64,000 bases of DNA from Bog-159 sp035499555 (GTDB lineage Bacteria; Acidobacteriota; Terriglobia; Bryobacterales; Bryobacteraceae): positions 32,908 through 96,907 of the forward strand of contig DATJYO010000088.1 in NCBI GenBank assembly GCA_035499555.1, in the 5' to 3' direction. The notes under the pieces are model-generated. The model did no database searches and was not told the origin of the DNA. It was given only the letters and a program-made list of their open reading frames with translations. Made by a program: the position numbers and the translations under genes. Position 1 is the stretch's first letter, and every line of letters begins with the position of its first letter. Positions 16,927 through 25,965 of this stretch are shown piece by piece.

Positions 16927-18018
16927 TTATTGGGAAGTCTTGTGGAACAGCACCAGCCCGTTGGCGGTCGCGGCGACGATGTCCGTTCTGCCGGTCTGGT
17001 ACAGATCGCCCACCGCCAGCGAGTTACACGGTGAGCCGGTCGGCTGCGGCAGCGGTGAGCGGAAGGTACCGTCGCCATTGCCGGGGTACACCAGCACCTG
17101 CGCGGAGACGTCGGCGCACACCGCCAGATCCAGGTTGCCGCTGCCGGCGAAATGGCCGGCCCTGACGGCCACCGGTCCATTGCCGGCCGGGTAGTTGACC
17201 GCCGTCCGGAAACTGCCGTCGCCGTTGCCTAGAAGCACGGAGATCTCGTTGGACACCAGGTCCGCCACCACCAAGTCGGCGCCGCCATCGTGATTGAGAT
17301 CGTTCGCAATGATGGCGAACGGCTCGTAACCGACGGTCATGGTGCCGGCATTGCGGAAGGTGCCGTCGCCGTTGCCCAGCAGCAGGTACACCAAATGCTG
17401 CCCGAGCGTCCCGTTGGTGACGGCCAGATCCAGAATTCCGTCGCCATTGAAATCGCCGGCTCTGATATTGGTGGGCGCGCTGCCAATGAAGACGGGCGTA
17501 CCGGGCTGAAAGGCGCCGTTGCGCCGCCCGAGCAGGATGGTCACATCTCCGGAGATGCTATTCACTACAGCCAGATCCAGGTTGCCGTCACGATTGAAGT
17601 CGCCTTCGGTGATGGCCACCGGTCCCTGGTGCGCGGGCGCAAAGCTGCCGGTACGGAACGTGCCGTCGCCGCGGCCGAGCAGAATCGAGACGTTGTTGGT
17701 GACGTTGTTGACCACCGCGAGGTCAGCTTTGCCGTCGTGATTGAAATCGCCGACGGTCATAGCCCATGCTCCCAGTCCGCCGGTGGTGCTGGCGATGGGG
17801 CCTGAAAAACTGCCCGCGCCGGCATTTAAAAGCACGGTAACCGTGCCCGATCCGCCGGAATTTATTACCGCGATATCCGGCAGGCGATCGCCATTAAAAT
17901 CGGCCACCCGCACCGCGATGGGCGCGTTGCCCGCCGACATAAGCGTTGACTGGAAATATAAGTTCTGCGCGGAGGCCGCCGCGGCAGTCAGAAAAACGCT
18001 GAAAAATAAGCACTTCAT
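16927..18018 (-). CDS. Secreted VCBS/FG-GAP beta-propeller protein
   Basis: The 363-residue protein has a signal peptide (MKCLFFSVFLTAAAASAQ) and about six to seven repeats. Each repeat contains a calcium-type loop such as DFNGDRLPDIAV, DFNHDGKADLAVV or DFNRDGNLDLAVV, followed by ILLGNGDGTF. These form an FG-GAP/VCBS propeller. Such domains mediate binding in secreted or surface proteins, and no enzymatic domain is present. The ATG at 18018 is preferred over a TTG at 18033 because it begins the signal peptide. It has its own strong promoter on the minus strand and lies downstream of the response-regulator gene. Confidence 0.85.
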   Translation of the reverse strand: MKCLFFSVFLTAAAASAQNLYFQSTLMSAGNAPIAVRVADFNGDRLPDIAVINSGGSGTVTVLLNAGAGSFSGPIASTTGGLGAWAMTVGDFNHDGKADLAVVNNVTNNVSILLGRGDGTFRTGSFAPAHQGPVAITEGDFNRDGNLDLAVVNSISGDVTILLGRRNGAFQPGTPVFIGSAPTNIRAGDFNGDGILDLAVTNGTLGQHLVYLLLGNGDGTFRNAGTMTVGYEPFAIIANDLNHDGGADLVVADLVSNEISVLLGNGDGSFRTAVNYPAGNGPVAVRAGHFAGSGNLDLAVCADVSAQVLVYPGNGDGTFRSPLPQPTGSPCNSLAVGDLYQTGRTDIVAATANGLVLFHKTSQ

Positions 18019-18047
18019 CCTGGTCGCACCCAATGCCCCTTGGCAGA

Positions 18048-18076
18048 ATTATAATTACAAAAGTTATAGGTATCAA
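18048..18076 (-). promoter_or_regulatory. Strong promoter for the VCBS-repeat gene
   Basis: On the minus strand TTGATA (18071-18076) and TATAAT (18048-18053) are separated by exactly 17 bases. The site lies in an AT-rich gap of 91 bases between the regulator and VCBS genes, and would give a leader of about 23 bases. Confidence 0.8.
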
Positions 18077-18109
18077 GTTCTAGTACTCAGAAATCTGAAG
18101 AAAATCAGG

Positions 18110-19420
18110 TTACAGCCTCATGCGGTCCAGCTTGCGGTAGAGCGTTTTGCGCTCGATCCCCAGAATCTGGGCGGCGCGGCTCTTGTTGCCGCCAGTGGCG
18201 GCCAGCACTTTGCGGATCTGGTCCTCTTCGGCCTCGGCCAGGGTTTCCACGGGATCTTCGCGTGCTTCCATGGCGCTGAGCGCCTGCTCCACGGCAAGCC
18301 CGTCGATGCGTCCATTGGGCGCCAAAATGGTCAGGCGCTCAACCAGGTGCTGCAACTGGCGGACGTTGCCCGGCCAGATGTATTCCTGCAAGGCCTTGAG
18401 CCCGGATTCCATCAGGCGCGCGGTGCGTTGGTAGCGGCCGTTGTACTTATTCAGGAAGAAGCGGGCCAGCAGCGGCACATCGCCGCGCCGTTCGCGCAGG
18501 GGCGGAATCAGAATGCGCACCACGTTCAGGCGGAACCAGAGGTCCTCACGAAACTTGCCTTCATCCACCAGTTTCTGCATGTCGCGGTTGGTGGCGGCCA
18601 GCACGCGGACGTCGACCTGCCTGCCGCGCGACGCGCCCACCGGCCGGATTTCGCGCTCCTGCAGGAAGCGCAACAGCTTGAATTGAAAGTTCAGCTCGAT
18701 GTCCCCGATCTCGTCGAGTAGCACGGTGCCGCGATTGGCCGACTCGATGACGCCCATGCGGTCGCGGTCCGCGCCCGTGTAGGCGCCTTTGAGCGTGCCG
18801 AACAGTTCGCTCTCGAGCAGAGTCGGCGCGATGGATGCGCAATCCACGGGTACGAACGGCTGATTCGCGCGCTGGCTGAAGCGGTGGATCATGCGGGCCA
18901 CCAGTTCCTTGCCCGTTCCGGTCTCGCCCTCGATCAGGACGGTGGCGTCGGTGGGAGCCACCTGTGAGGCGGTCTTGTAGATCTCGACCATGGCGGGCGA
19001 GCTGCCGATCAACTCGCTTTCCGGCAGATCGTCGGGTCCGGCTTCCTTCTCCTTATCCAGGCGGGAGGCTTCGGCGCGTTTGATGGTCTCCAGCATATGG
19101 TCGATCTCAAACGGCTTGGCCACGTAATCGAAGGCGCCGCCGCGGGTGGCGGCCATGACGGTCTCCATGGTGCCGCGGGCGGTCATCAGGATCACGGAAC
19201 AGTCCGGATCCTTGTTGCGCGCCGCGTTGAGCACATCCAGGCCGGTGCGCTCATCGATGTATATGTCGGAGATGACGATCGGGTAACTGTTTTCAGAGAG
19301 TCTTTCCAGGGCTTCCCCAGTAGATGAGACGGCATCTACGGAGTAACCTTCCAGCTCCAGAAATGTCACGACGGTGGTGCGCACCGCCGGATCGTCTTCG
19401 ACCACCAGTAATCGCGACAT
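18110..19420 (-). CDS. NtrC-type sigma-54 response regulator
   Basis: The 436-residue protein has a receiver domain (residues about 1-120) with VVEDD and a phosphorylatable aspartate in VISDIYID. An AAA+ domain follows, with Walker A GETGTGKE, Walker B VLLDEIGD and GAYTGA, a variant of the sigma-54-contacting GAFTGA loop. The C-terminal Fis-type HTH contains GGNKSRAAQILGIERKTLYR. It activates sigma-54 promoters when phosphorylated. Its ATG overlaps the TGA of the CHASE2 kinase gene, so the two form a two-component pair. Its targets are not visible here. Confidence 0.95.
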   Translation of the reverse strand: MSRLLVVEDDPAVRTTVVTFLELEGYSVDAVSSTGEALERLSENSYPIVISDIYIDERTGLDVLNAARNKDPDCSVILMTARGTMETVMAATRGGAFDYVAKPFEIDHMLETIKRAEASRLDKEKEAGPDDLPESELIGSSPAMVEIYKTASQVAPTDATVLIEGETGTGKELVARMIHRFSQRANQPFVPVDCASIAPTLLESELFGTLKGAYTGADRDRMGVIESANRGTVLLDEIGDIELNFQFKLLRFLQEREIRPVGASRGRQVDVRVLAATNRDMQKLVDEGKFREDLWFRLNVVRILIPPLRERRGDVPLLARFFLNKYNGRYQRTARLMESGLKALQEYIWPGNVRQLQHLVERLTILAPNGRIDGLAVEQALSAMEAREDPVETLAEAEEDQIRKVLAATGGNKSRAAQILGIERKTLYRKLDRMRL

Positions 19421-21285
19421 CAGCTTTCTTTCGTAACTCGTTCCGCCGCCGCGACCGTCGCGGGCAGCACCATGGTGAACCGGGATCCTTGTCCGGGCCG
19501 GCTCATTACTTCAATGTTACCGCCATGTTGAGTAATTATCTGCTCGACGATAGAAAGTCCGATACCGGTACCCACCTCCCCGGACTGTTCCGCGCGCCGG
19601 GTGCGATAGAACTTTTGAAAGATCTTCTTGACTTCATGCCGGTCCATGCCGATGCCCTGGTCCTCGACCGAGATATACGCGTGCTCCTGCCGGCGCACGG
19701 CGCCGAGGGTAACTTGGGTGTGCTGCGGCGAGTATTTGATGGCGTTAGTCAGCAGGTTGTAGAAAGCGTACTCCATCAGCTCGCGGTCGCCAGTGAGCAG
19801 GATGTCTTCGCTAGCCGCCGCGGTGAGGATGCGGATGTGCTTGTTCTCCGCCAGGGGCAGCGCCCGCTGCACACAGCCGGCCATCAGGGAGGCCGTGGAA
19901 AAGCTTTCCTTCTTCAATTCCATCTGGCCCGCCGAGAGCCGCTCGACGCTGAGGAACATTTCGATCATGCGGGCCAGGCGCTTGGATTCCGAATTGATCA
20001 GCCCGGCGATTTGCTTGCGCTTCTCCTCGGGCAGCGCGTACCGCCCCATCAGCTCGCTGGAGCCCTGGATGGCGGTGAGCGGCGTGCGCATTTCGTGGGT
20101 GACAAAGTGAATCGTCTGGCGATAGCGGTCGCGCTCGGCTTCCGACACTCCCAGCTTGCGCCGCACGACCAGGAACTGATAGGCGCCCGCGGCGATCAGC
20201 GACAGCCAGGCCGAAGATACCGGCGCGCAGAACGAAAACACGATGCGATGAGTGAACAACCAATAAGGCGTCACATGCGCGATGGCCAGAATCAGGACCG
20301 CCACCGCATTGGCCGCCAGGGGCGCGAGGTGTCCGTAAGTGAAGCCGATGCCCACCACGATCGCGAGGCTGAACAGAAACACCGCGAGGGGCGGAGCATC
20401 GGTAAGGAACAGGCCCTGCGCGATAGTCTCGAAGGCATTGGCGTGGATCTCCACGCCGACCATGGGCTGGCCCGATGAGTAAGGCGTAAATACCCAGTCC
20501 TTGGCGACATTCTGGGAAGTTACTCCCGCAAAGACGACTTTACCGGCGAAGCGGGCGGCCAGGCCTGGGTGGTCGTTCAGATCTTTGAGTGAAACCCGCG
20601 GGATGGTCACCGACGGCGGCGCATAGCGTATGCGCATCAACCGTCCGCCGGCGCGGGCGGATAGGATCACCCGTCCGCCAACTTCCAGATTCGCGGGCGA
20701 CTCCAGTACCGGCGCGCCGCCGCGGCTCAAGCGAAACGCCTCCAGCGCCAGGGCCCAGCGGCGATCGTGGCCGGCGGCCTTTTCGAGCGGCAGGCTGCGG
20801 CTGACCGAATCAAGGTCGTCCGGTTCAGCGTGAACATGGCCCAGCGCCTTGGCCAGGGCGCGGAACCGCGGCACAGGATCTTCCCAACCGGATCCCTGCG
20901 GCATCAACTCGCAGGCCAGCACCAGGTTGGGCGCGGCGGCCAGAGCCTGTTCCAGGCGCTCATCCACCTGGGGATCCAGGTTGTCGGCCAGAATCAAGTC
21001 CACGGCCACGGCTTTCGGCGCCGCGCGCGCAATCAATTCCAGCCCTTCCGCCAGCGGCCGGCGCAGTCCGGGCACGCCGCCGTAAGCGTTCAGGGACGTG
21101 TCGTCGATGGCCAGCAGGATACTCTCCGGCTGCCAGGGCGGCGGCTGGTACAGGCGGAACATCCGGTCGTAGGCGTTATTGTCGATCTGCGCGCCGAAGC
21201 CGGTCCAACTTGCGGTCATGGCCACTACGAATGCCGCCATCAGCAGTGTCCAATAGATCGCGCTTTGGCGGCTGGCCCGCTGCAT
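19420..21285 (-). CDS. CHASE2-domain sensor histidine kinase
   Basis: The 621-residue kinase has an N-terminal membrane helix and a CHASE2 extracellular sensor domain (about 30-310) with IDDTSLNAYG and MVGVEIHANAFETI. Three further membrane helices (about 315-385) follow. The HisKA domain carries the phospho-histidine at about residue 397 (VTHEMRTPLTAI). The HATPase domain has NLLTNAIKYSP, DQGIGM and GTGIGLSIV. Conserved layout suggests it senses an envelope or extracellular signal, whose nature is unknown. It starts 2 bases after a pepP-like gene and overlaps its partner regulator. Confidence 0.93.
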   Translation of the reverse strand: MQRASRQSAIYWTLLMAAFVVAMTASWTGFGAQIDNNAYDRMFRLYQPPPWQPESILLAIDDTSLNAYGGVPGLRRPLAEGLELIARAAPKAVAVDLILADNLDPQVDERLEQALAAAPNLVLACELMPQGSGWEDPVPRFRALAKALGHVHAEPDDLDSVSRSLPLEKAAGHDRRWALALEAFRLSRGGAPVLESPANLEVGGRVILSARAGGRLMRIRYAPPSVTIPRVSLKDLNDHPGLAARFAGKVVFAGVTSQNVAKDWVFTPYSSGQPMVGVEIHANAFETIAQGLFLTDAPPLAVFLFSLAIVVGIGFTYGHLAPLAANAVAVLILAIAHVTPYWLFTHRIVFSFCAPVSSAWLSLIAAGAYQFLVVRRKLGVSEAERDRYRQTIHFVTHEMRTPLTAIQGSSELMGRYALPEEKRKQIAGLINSESKRLARMIEMFLSVERLSAGQMELKKESFSTASLMAGCVQRALPLAENKHIRILTAAASEDILLTGDRELMEYAFYNLLTNAIKYSPQHTQVTLGAVRRQEHAYISVEDQGIGMDRHEVKKIFQKFYRTRRAEQSGEVGTGIGLSIVEQIITQHGGNIEVMSRPGQGSRFTMVLPATVAAAERVTKES

Positions 21286-21287
21286 GG

Positions 21288-22538
21288 TTACCTGCCGATG
21301 GCTTTCTCGATTTCGTCCGGATCGCGCGGCAGGGCGCCGCTCAGCAGCCGGGCGCCGTCCCCGGTCACCAGCACCATGTCTTCGATGCGCACCCCGATGT
21401 TCTCGTCGGGGATGTAGATGCCGGGCTCCACGGTGATGACGTTGTTTTCAGCCAGCGGCTGGGTGAAGTCAGTGGCGTCGTGTACGTCCAGGCCCACGTG
21501 ATGGCTGACCCCGTGTGTGAAATACTTGCCTAGCGGCTCGCCGTGCAGGTCCTTCCCGTGCGTATTGATGTATTCGCGGGCGACCTTGGTCAGATCGCGC
21601 AGCGGCACGCCCGGCTTGATGGCCGCGATGACCGCGTTCTGGGCCCCCAGCACGATTTCGTAGATCTCGCGCTGGCGGGGACTGAATCGCGCCCCGACCG
21701 GAATGGTGCGCGTGATATCGGCGGCGTATCCGCCGCACTCCGCGCCCACATCCATCAGCAGCAGCTCGCCGCGATCCATGCGCCGCGAATTGCGCATGTA
21801 GTGCAGGATGGTGCTGTCCGGACCCGCACCCACGATGGGAGCATAGGCGCTGCGCGCACACCCTTCGTCGAAATACACGGACGTCATGGTGGCGGCCACC
21901 TGGTACTCGTACAGGCCGGGAGCGGCGCGTTTCCAAGCGGCGCGATGGGCGTCCAGGGTGGCATCGATGGCTTTCTGGATCAGGGCCAGTTCCGCGGGTG
22001 ACTTGCGCATGCGGAGACGCGCGATCAGGGGGCCGGCATCGGTCACCTCGCGCAGCGGGGCCAGTTCCTTGAACTGGCTGTTGGCGGGATTCAGCAGGGT
22101 GTAGACGCGCGCGCAGCGATCGAGCTGTTGGCGCAGTTCGCTCTCGAAACGTTCTCGCGGCAAGACGGTCTCGAAGCCCGAGATCCGCGCCACTTCGGGA
22201 TCGTCGGGCCCCAACTTGCGCCCGGTCCACTTTTCGCTTTCCGGCTGGCGTTGCGGAAGAAAAAGCGCGGCGTATGCCGCTTGTCCCTCCGCCGCCGGGG
22301 CGATCAGGAGCAGAGCGCCCGGCTCGCGCCAACCGGTGAGGTAGTAGAAGTTCGGCTCCTGAAAGAAACCGGTGCGGATGTTCTCCTCGCCCCGATCCGT
22401 CCCTCCGGCCAGCACCAGCACGCCATCGTGCAGTTGGCCGGCCAGTTCGTGGCGCCGCGCGCGGAACTCGTCCGGACCCGGCGCACAGCGCACGCCTTGG
22501 GCAGCTATCAGGGCGATCGAAAGAGCCAGGATGCGCAT
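21288..22538 (-). CDS. Exported Xaa-Pro aminopeptidase (M24B)
   Basis: The 416-residue product has a signal peptide (MRILALSIALIAAQGVRCAP), an aminopeptidase-P N-terminal domain, and an M24 pita-bread domain. The metal ligands are visible in MDVGAE, ADITRTI, GVSHHVGLDVHD, VEPGIYI and RIEDMVLVT. It removes N-terminal residues before proline in the periplasm. It is first in an operon with the CHASE2 kinase and NtrC-type regulator. A TATACT box (minus strand, 22547-22552) lies only 8 bases before the ATG, so the transcript may be almost leaderless. Confidence 0.9.
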   Translation of the reverse strand: MRILALSIALIAAQGVRCAPGPDEFRARRHELAGQLHDGVLVLAGGTDRGEENIRTGFFQEPNFYYLTGWREPGALLLIAPAAEGQAAYAALFLPQRQPESEKWTGRKLGPDDPEVARISGFETVLPRERFESELRQQLDRCARVYTLLNPANSQFKELAPLREVTDAGPLIARLRMRKSPAELALIQKAIDATLDAHRAAWKRAAPGLYEYQVAATMTSVYFDEGCARSAYAPIVGAGPDSTILHYMRNSRRMDRGELLLMDVGAECGGYAADITRTIPVGARFSPRQREIYEIVLGAQNAVIAAIKPGVPLRDLTKVAREYINTHGKDLHGEPLGKYFTHGVSHHVGLDVHDATDFTQPLAENNVITVEPGIYIPDENIGVRIEDMVLVTGDGARLLSGALPRDPDEIEKAIGR

Positions 22539-22546
22539 TCGTAATT

Positions 22547-22552
22547 AGTATA
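22547..22552 (-). promoter_or_regulatory. -10 box of the pepP-like/CHASE2/NtrC operon
   Basis: On the minus strand TATACT stands 8 bases upstream of the ATG at 22538. No good -35 was found at 16-18 bases. It faces away from the FkbH promoter in the same short divergent gap. Confidence 0.4.
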
Positions 22553-22615
22553 ACGGGGAGCCTGACCGGATCGCGTGCAACCGGACCGGATTCCGAGCCT
22601 GCGGGCGCCGCCCCA

Positions 22616-22621
22616 TATAAT
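22616..22621 (+). promoter_or_regulatory. -10 box of the FkbH/glycosyltransferase cassette
   Basis: A perfect TATAAT lies 13 bases before the ATG at 22635. The -35 is weak. Its position downstream of an in-frame GTG at 22575 supports the ATG as the real start and predicts a leader of about 7 bases. Confidence 0.45.
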
Positions 22622-22634
22622 AGTGGTGAATCCG

Positions 22635-24728
22635 ATGTCCGGGCCCTCCATCTTCGTCAGCGCCACCTTCACCGCCGATGCCATCGAACCGATTCTGGCA
22701 TTCTGGATGCGCCAGTTAGGTTTGGATTACGGCGTCCGTATCGGGCCTTATCATCAGGTCTTCCAAATGCTGCTGGATCCCGGCGGCGACCTGGCGGCCA
22801 ATCACGGTGGCGTGAACGTGGTGCTGGTCCGGTTCGAGGATTGGGCCCCCGCCAGTCTGGAAGCCGATGTGGCGCGCTTTGCCGATGGCCTGCGCCAGGC
22901 CGCGCCCGCAGGCTCCGCGCCGATGGTCGTCTGCATCTGCCCGCCTTCGCCCGGCTTCGACGCGGCACGGCACGGGCGTCTGGAAGCGCAGCTTGCGGAC
23001 CAGGTCCGCGGCGCCGGTGGCGTCCACCTGGTGCGGCCGCACGAGATCGACGAGTTGTACCCGGTGGCGCAGATACACGACACCACGAGCGATAAGCTCG
23101 GCCACATCCCGTACACCGCGGCGTATTTCACCGCGCTGGGCACTATGGTGGCGCGCAAGATCCACGCGCTGCGCACGCCGCCATTCAAAGCCATCGCGCT
23201 CGACTGCGACGACACCCTGTGGCGCGGCATCTGCGGCGAGGACGGTCCCCAGGGGGTGGTCGTGGATCCCCCGCGGCGCGCGCTGCAGGAATTCATGCTG
23301 GCGCAGCAAGCCGCCGGGATGTTGCTCTGCCTGTGCAGCAAGAACAACGCGCCGGACGTGTTCGACACTTTCCGGCTGCATCCGGAGATGCTGCTGCGCC
23401 TGGAGCACTTCACGGCCTGGCGCATCAACTGGCAATCCAAACCGGTCAACCTGGCCGCGCTGGCGGAGGAGCTGGACCTGGGCCTCGACAGCTTCATCCT
23501 GGTGGACGACAATCCCCGCGAATGCCGCGAGGTGGAGGCCAGTTGTCCCCAGGTGTTGAGCCTGGCGCTGCCGGGCGATGAGGATATTCCCGCCTTCCTG
23601 CGCCACGTGTGGGCCTTCGATCGCCTGCGCGTGACCGAGGAGGACCGCGCCCGTCCGGCCCTGTACGCGCAGGAGCGCGAACGGCACCACGCGGAAAAGC
23701 AGGCGGCCAGCCTGGAGGATTTCTTGCGTACGCTGCAACTGGAAGTGCGCATCGCGTCCATGTCGCCCAAGGACCTGGCGCGCGTGGCGCAGTTGACGCA
23801 GCGCACCAACCAGATGAACTTCACCACCGTCAGGCGTTCGGAAACCGACATCCAGGCATTGCTCGGTTCCGGGAAAGCCGAATGCCTGGCCGTCCACGTC
23901 AGCGACCGCTTCGGCAGCTACGGGCTGGTCGGCGTGATGATCTTCCGCACCGGCGCGGACACGGTGGCGCTGGACACCTTCCTGCTGAGCTGCCGCGCGC
24001 TGGGCCGCGGCGTGGAGCATCGCATGCTGGCGGAGTTGGGGCGCATCGCGCGGGAGCGGGGGTTGGGAGCGGTGGAGGCGCGCTTCGTGCGCAGCCAGCG
24101 CAACCAGCCGGCGCTGCTTTTCCTGGAAAGCGTGGGGCTGCCGTATCAGACCGTGCGCGGCGACGCCCTGGTCTTCCGGTTTCCGGCGGAAGCGGCCGCG
24201 GGCCTGCGCTACGAGCCGTCGGCTACGGCGCGCGCGGCGGCGCCCGATGCCGCAAAGGTTCCGGCGATGCGGCGCGATGGAATTCCGTATGCCCGCATCG
24301 CCACGGAACTGCGCACCGTGGAACAGATGGCCGCCGCTTGCGGGACCGAAGTTCAGCGCGGAGCCCAGGCCGCGCCGGTGGTCGAACCGCGTTCGGATCT
24401 CGAACGCCAGTTGTGCCGCATCTGGTCGGACATGCTAGGGGTGCGGCCCATCGGCATCCACGACAATTTCTTCGATCTGGGCGGCCACTCGCTGCTGGCG
24501 GTGCAGTTGCTCTCGCGGCTGAAGGAGCAACTGGGCATCGAGCTTTCGCTTGAAGTGGTCTACGGCGCCGATTTCACCGTGGCGGAACTGGCCAAAGCCA
24601 TTGAGTTGCGCGAGATCGAAATGGCCGGGGCGGACCGGTACGCGGAGCTGCTGGCGGAAGTGGAGAGCCTGAGCGACGAAGAGGTGCGTGAGCTGCTGGC
24701 CCGGGAAAGCGGTGAAGCGGCCTACTGA
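22635..24728 (+). CDS. FkbH-type HAD protein fused to a peptidyl/acyl carrier domain
   Basis: The 697-residue protein has an N-terminal domain (about 1-180) of the kind that precedes FkbH HAD domains. The HAD domain has ALDCDDTLWRGICGEDG (motif I aspartates about 190-192) and ILVDDNPRE. A GNAT-like region (about 360-530) includes RTNQMNFTTVRRS. A carrier domain at about 575-655 has the phosphopantetheine site DNFFDLGGHSLLAVQ, serine about 619. FkbH proteins dephosphorylate 1,3-bisphosphoglycerate and load the three-carbon unit (glyceryl or, after reduction, lactyl) onto a carrier protein. Here enzyme and carrier are one chain. Two glycosyltransferase genes follow within a few bases. An in-frame GTG at 22575 lies before the TATAAT box and is rejected. 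The product of the cassette is unknown. Confidence 0.9.
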   Translation: MSGPSIFVSATFTADAIEPILAFWMRQLGLDYGVRIGPYHQVFQMLLDPGGDLAANHGGVNVVLVRFEDWAPASLEADVARFADGLRQAAPAGSAPMVVCICPPSPGFDAARHGRLEAQLADQVRGAGGVHLVRPHEIDELYPVAQIHDTTSDKLGHIPYTAAYFTALGTMVARKIHALRTPPFKAIALDCDDTLWRGICGEDGPQGVVVDPPRRALQEFMLAQQAAGMLLCLCSKNNAPDVFDTFRLHPEMLLRLEHFTAWRINWQSKPVNLAALAEELDLGLDSFILVDDNPRECREVEASCPQVLSLALPGDEDIPAFLRHVWAFDRLRVTEEDRARPALYAQERERHHAEKQAASLEDFLRTLQLEVRIASMSPKDLARVAQLTQRTNQMNFTTVRRSETDIQALLGSGKAECLAVHVSDRFGSYGLVGVMIFRTGADTVALDTFLLSCRALGRGVEHRMLAELGRIARERGLGAVEARFVRSQRNQPALLFLESVGLPYQTVRGDALVFRFPAEAAAGLRYEPSATARAAAPDAAKVPAMRRDGIPYARIATELRTVEQMAAACGTEVQRGAQAAPVVEPRSDLERQLCRIWSDMLGVRPIGIHDNFFDLGGHSLLAVQLLSRLKEQLGIELSLEVVYGADFTVAELAKAIELREIEMAGADRYAELLAEVESLSDEEVRELLARESGEAAY

Positions 24729-24732
24729 CCCG

Positions 24733-25965
24733 ATGCGGATTCTGCTGACCGCCAACGCCTCCTATGTGCCGCCGCGGGGCGGCGCCACGCGCAGTAACCT
24801 GCTGTGGCTGGAGCATATGGCGGCGGCCGGTCACGAATGCCGGGTGGTCGCGGGGGCCCTGGCAGAGAGTGCCGACAAGCGCGCGCAATTGGCGCAGGAA
24901 GGCGTGGACCGGCAGGCGCTGGCGGCGCGCGGGATTCGTATCTTCGAAGTCGCCGATCGCACCCGCCAGGCGCCCGCGTTGCGTGTTCAGATCCGGGAAT
25001 TCCAGCCGGACTGGGTGTTAGTCTCATCCGAGGATCTGGGGCACGTGCTGCTGCGCGAGGCAGGTCATTCCGCCCGTGGACGCGTCGTGTACCTGGCGCA
25101 CACGCCGCAGTTCTTTCCGTTCGGTCCGGCGAGTTGGAATCCGGACGCAGCCGCCACGGAGCTGGTGAAGCAGGCCGCGGGCGTGGTGGCCATCGGGGAT
25201 TCCACGGCGGCGTATGTGAGCCAGTACGCCGGCCGCGCCGCCGCCGTAATCCATCCGCCGATTTACGGCGCGGGTCCTTTTCCGAACCTGGCGCGATTCG
25301 ACGCCGGCCTGGTCACCATGGTGAATCCATGCGCGGTGAAAGGGATTTCCATATTCACTGCCCTGGCGGGGCGTTTTCCAGAGTATGGTTTCGGGGTTTT
25401 GCCGGGATGGGGTACTACTGCCGAAGATCGCGCGCGGCTGGCGATGCACGCCAATATCACGCTGCTACCCAACTGCCGCCGCATCTCGGAATTCCTCAGC
25501 CGCACGCGCGTCCTGCTGATGCCGTCACTCTGGTACGAAGGCTTCGGACTCACCGTGATGGAAGGCATGCTGCACGGCATTCCGGTGATTGCGAGCGATT
25601 CGGGCGGCCTGGTGGAGGCCAAAATGGGCACGCCGTTCGTCGTGCCCGCGCCGCCGGTCGAATGCTACGAGCCGGTCTTTGACGAGCATGCGCTGCCCAA
25701 ACCGGCGATCGGGCCGATCGACATCCAGCCGTGGGCGGACGCGCTCCAGGCGCTGCTGCGGGACCGTCCGCTGTTCGAACGGATTTCCGCCGCGTCGCGC
25801 GCGGCGGCGCTCGAATTCGTGAGCCGGCTGGACGCCGGGCGCATGACAGCCTATCTGCAATCGCTCACACCGGCGGCGGCGGCGCCCGAGCGGCCGTCGC
25901 TGGCGAACCTCTCCCCTGAAAAACGGGCCCTGCTCCTGCAGATGGCCCGCGCGCGGAAGCACTGA
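24733..25965 (+). CDS. GT4 glycosyltransferase with NRPS-linker-like tail
   Basis: The 410-residue protein is a GT-B fold transferase of family 4 type. It starts MRILLTANASYVPPRGGATR, with a glycine loop near residue 15. It carries NPCAVKGISIF and the nucleotide-sugar motif PSLWYEGFGLTVMEGM with its two glutamates. The C-terminus LSPEKRALLLQMARARKH resembles the short helix that precedes condensation and other domains in NRPS proteins. The donor sugar is unknown. The ATG at 24733 lies 4 bases after the FkbH stop. The next gene starts directly after its stop codon. The sequence is clearly related to the N-terminal half of the next protein, so they arose by tandem duplication. Confidence 0.88.
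   Translation: MRILLTANASYVPPRGGATRSNLLWLEHMAAAGHECRVVAGALAESADKRAQLAQEGVDRQALAARGIRIFEVADRTRQAPALRVQIREFQPDWVLVSSEDLGHVLLREAGHSARGRVVYLAHTPQFFPFGPASWNPDAAATELVKQAAGVVAIGDSTAAYVSQYAGRAAAVIHPPIYGAGPFPNLARFDAGLVTMVNPCAVKGISIFTALAGRFPEYGFGVLPGWGTTAEDRARLAMHANITLLPNCRRISEFLSRTRVLLMPSLWYEGFGLTVMEGMLHGIPVIASDSGGLVEAKMGTPFVVPAPPVECYEPVFDEHALPKPAIGPIDIQPWADALQALLRDRPLFERISAASRAAALEFVSRLDAGRMTAYLQSLTPAAAAPERPSLANLSPEKRALLLQMARARKH

Noticed and set aside
22575..22634. Alternative GTG start for the FkbH gene at 22575
   Set aside because: The TATAAT box (22616-22621) lies downstream of it, and the extra 20 residues resemble no FkbH N-terminus.
22716..24020. A 434-codon minus-strand frame
   Set aside because: Lies opposite the FkbH gene, shows biased Arg/His/Gln composition and no recognisable domain.
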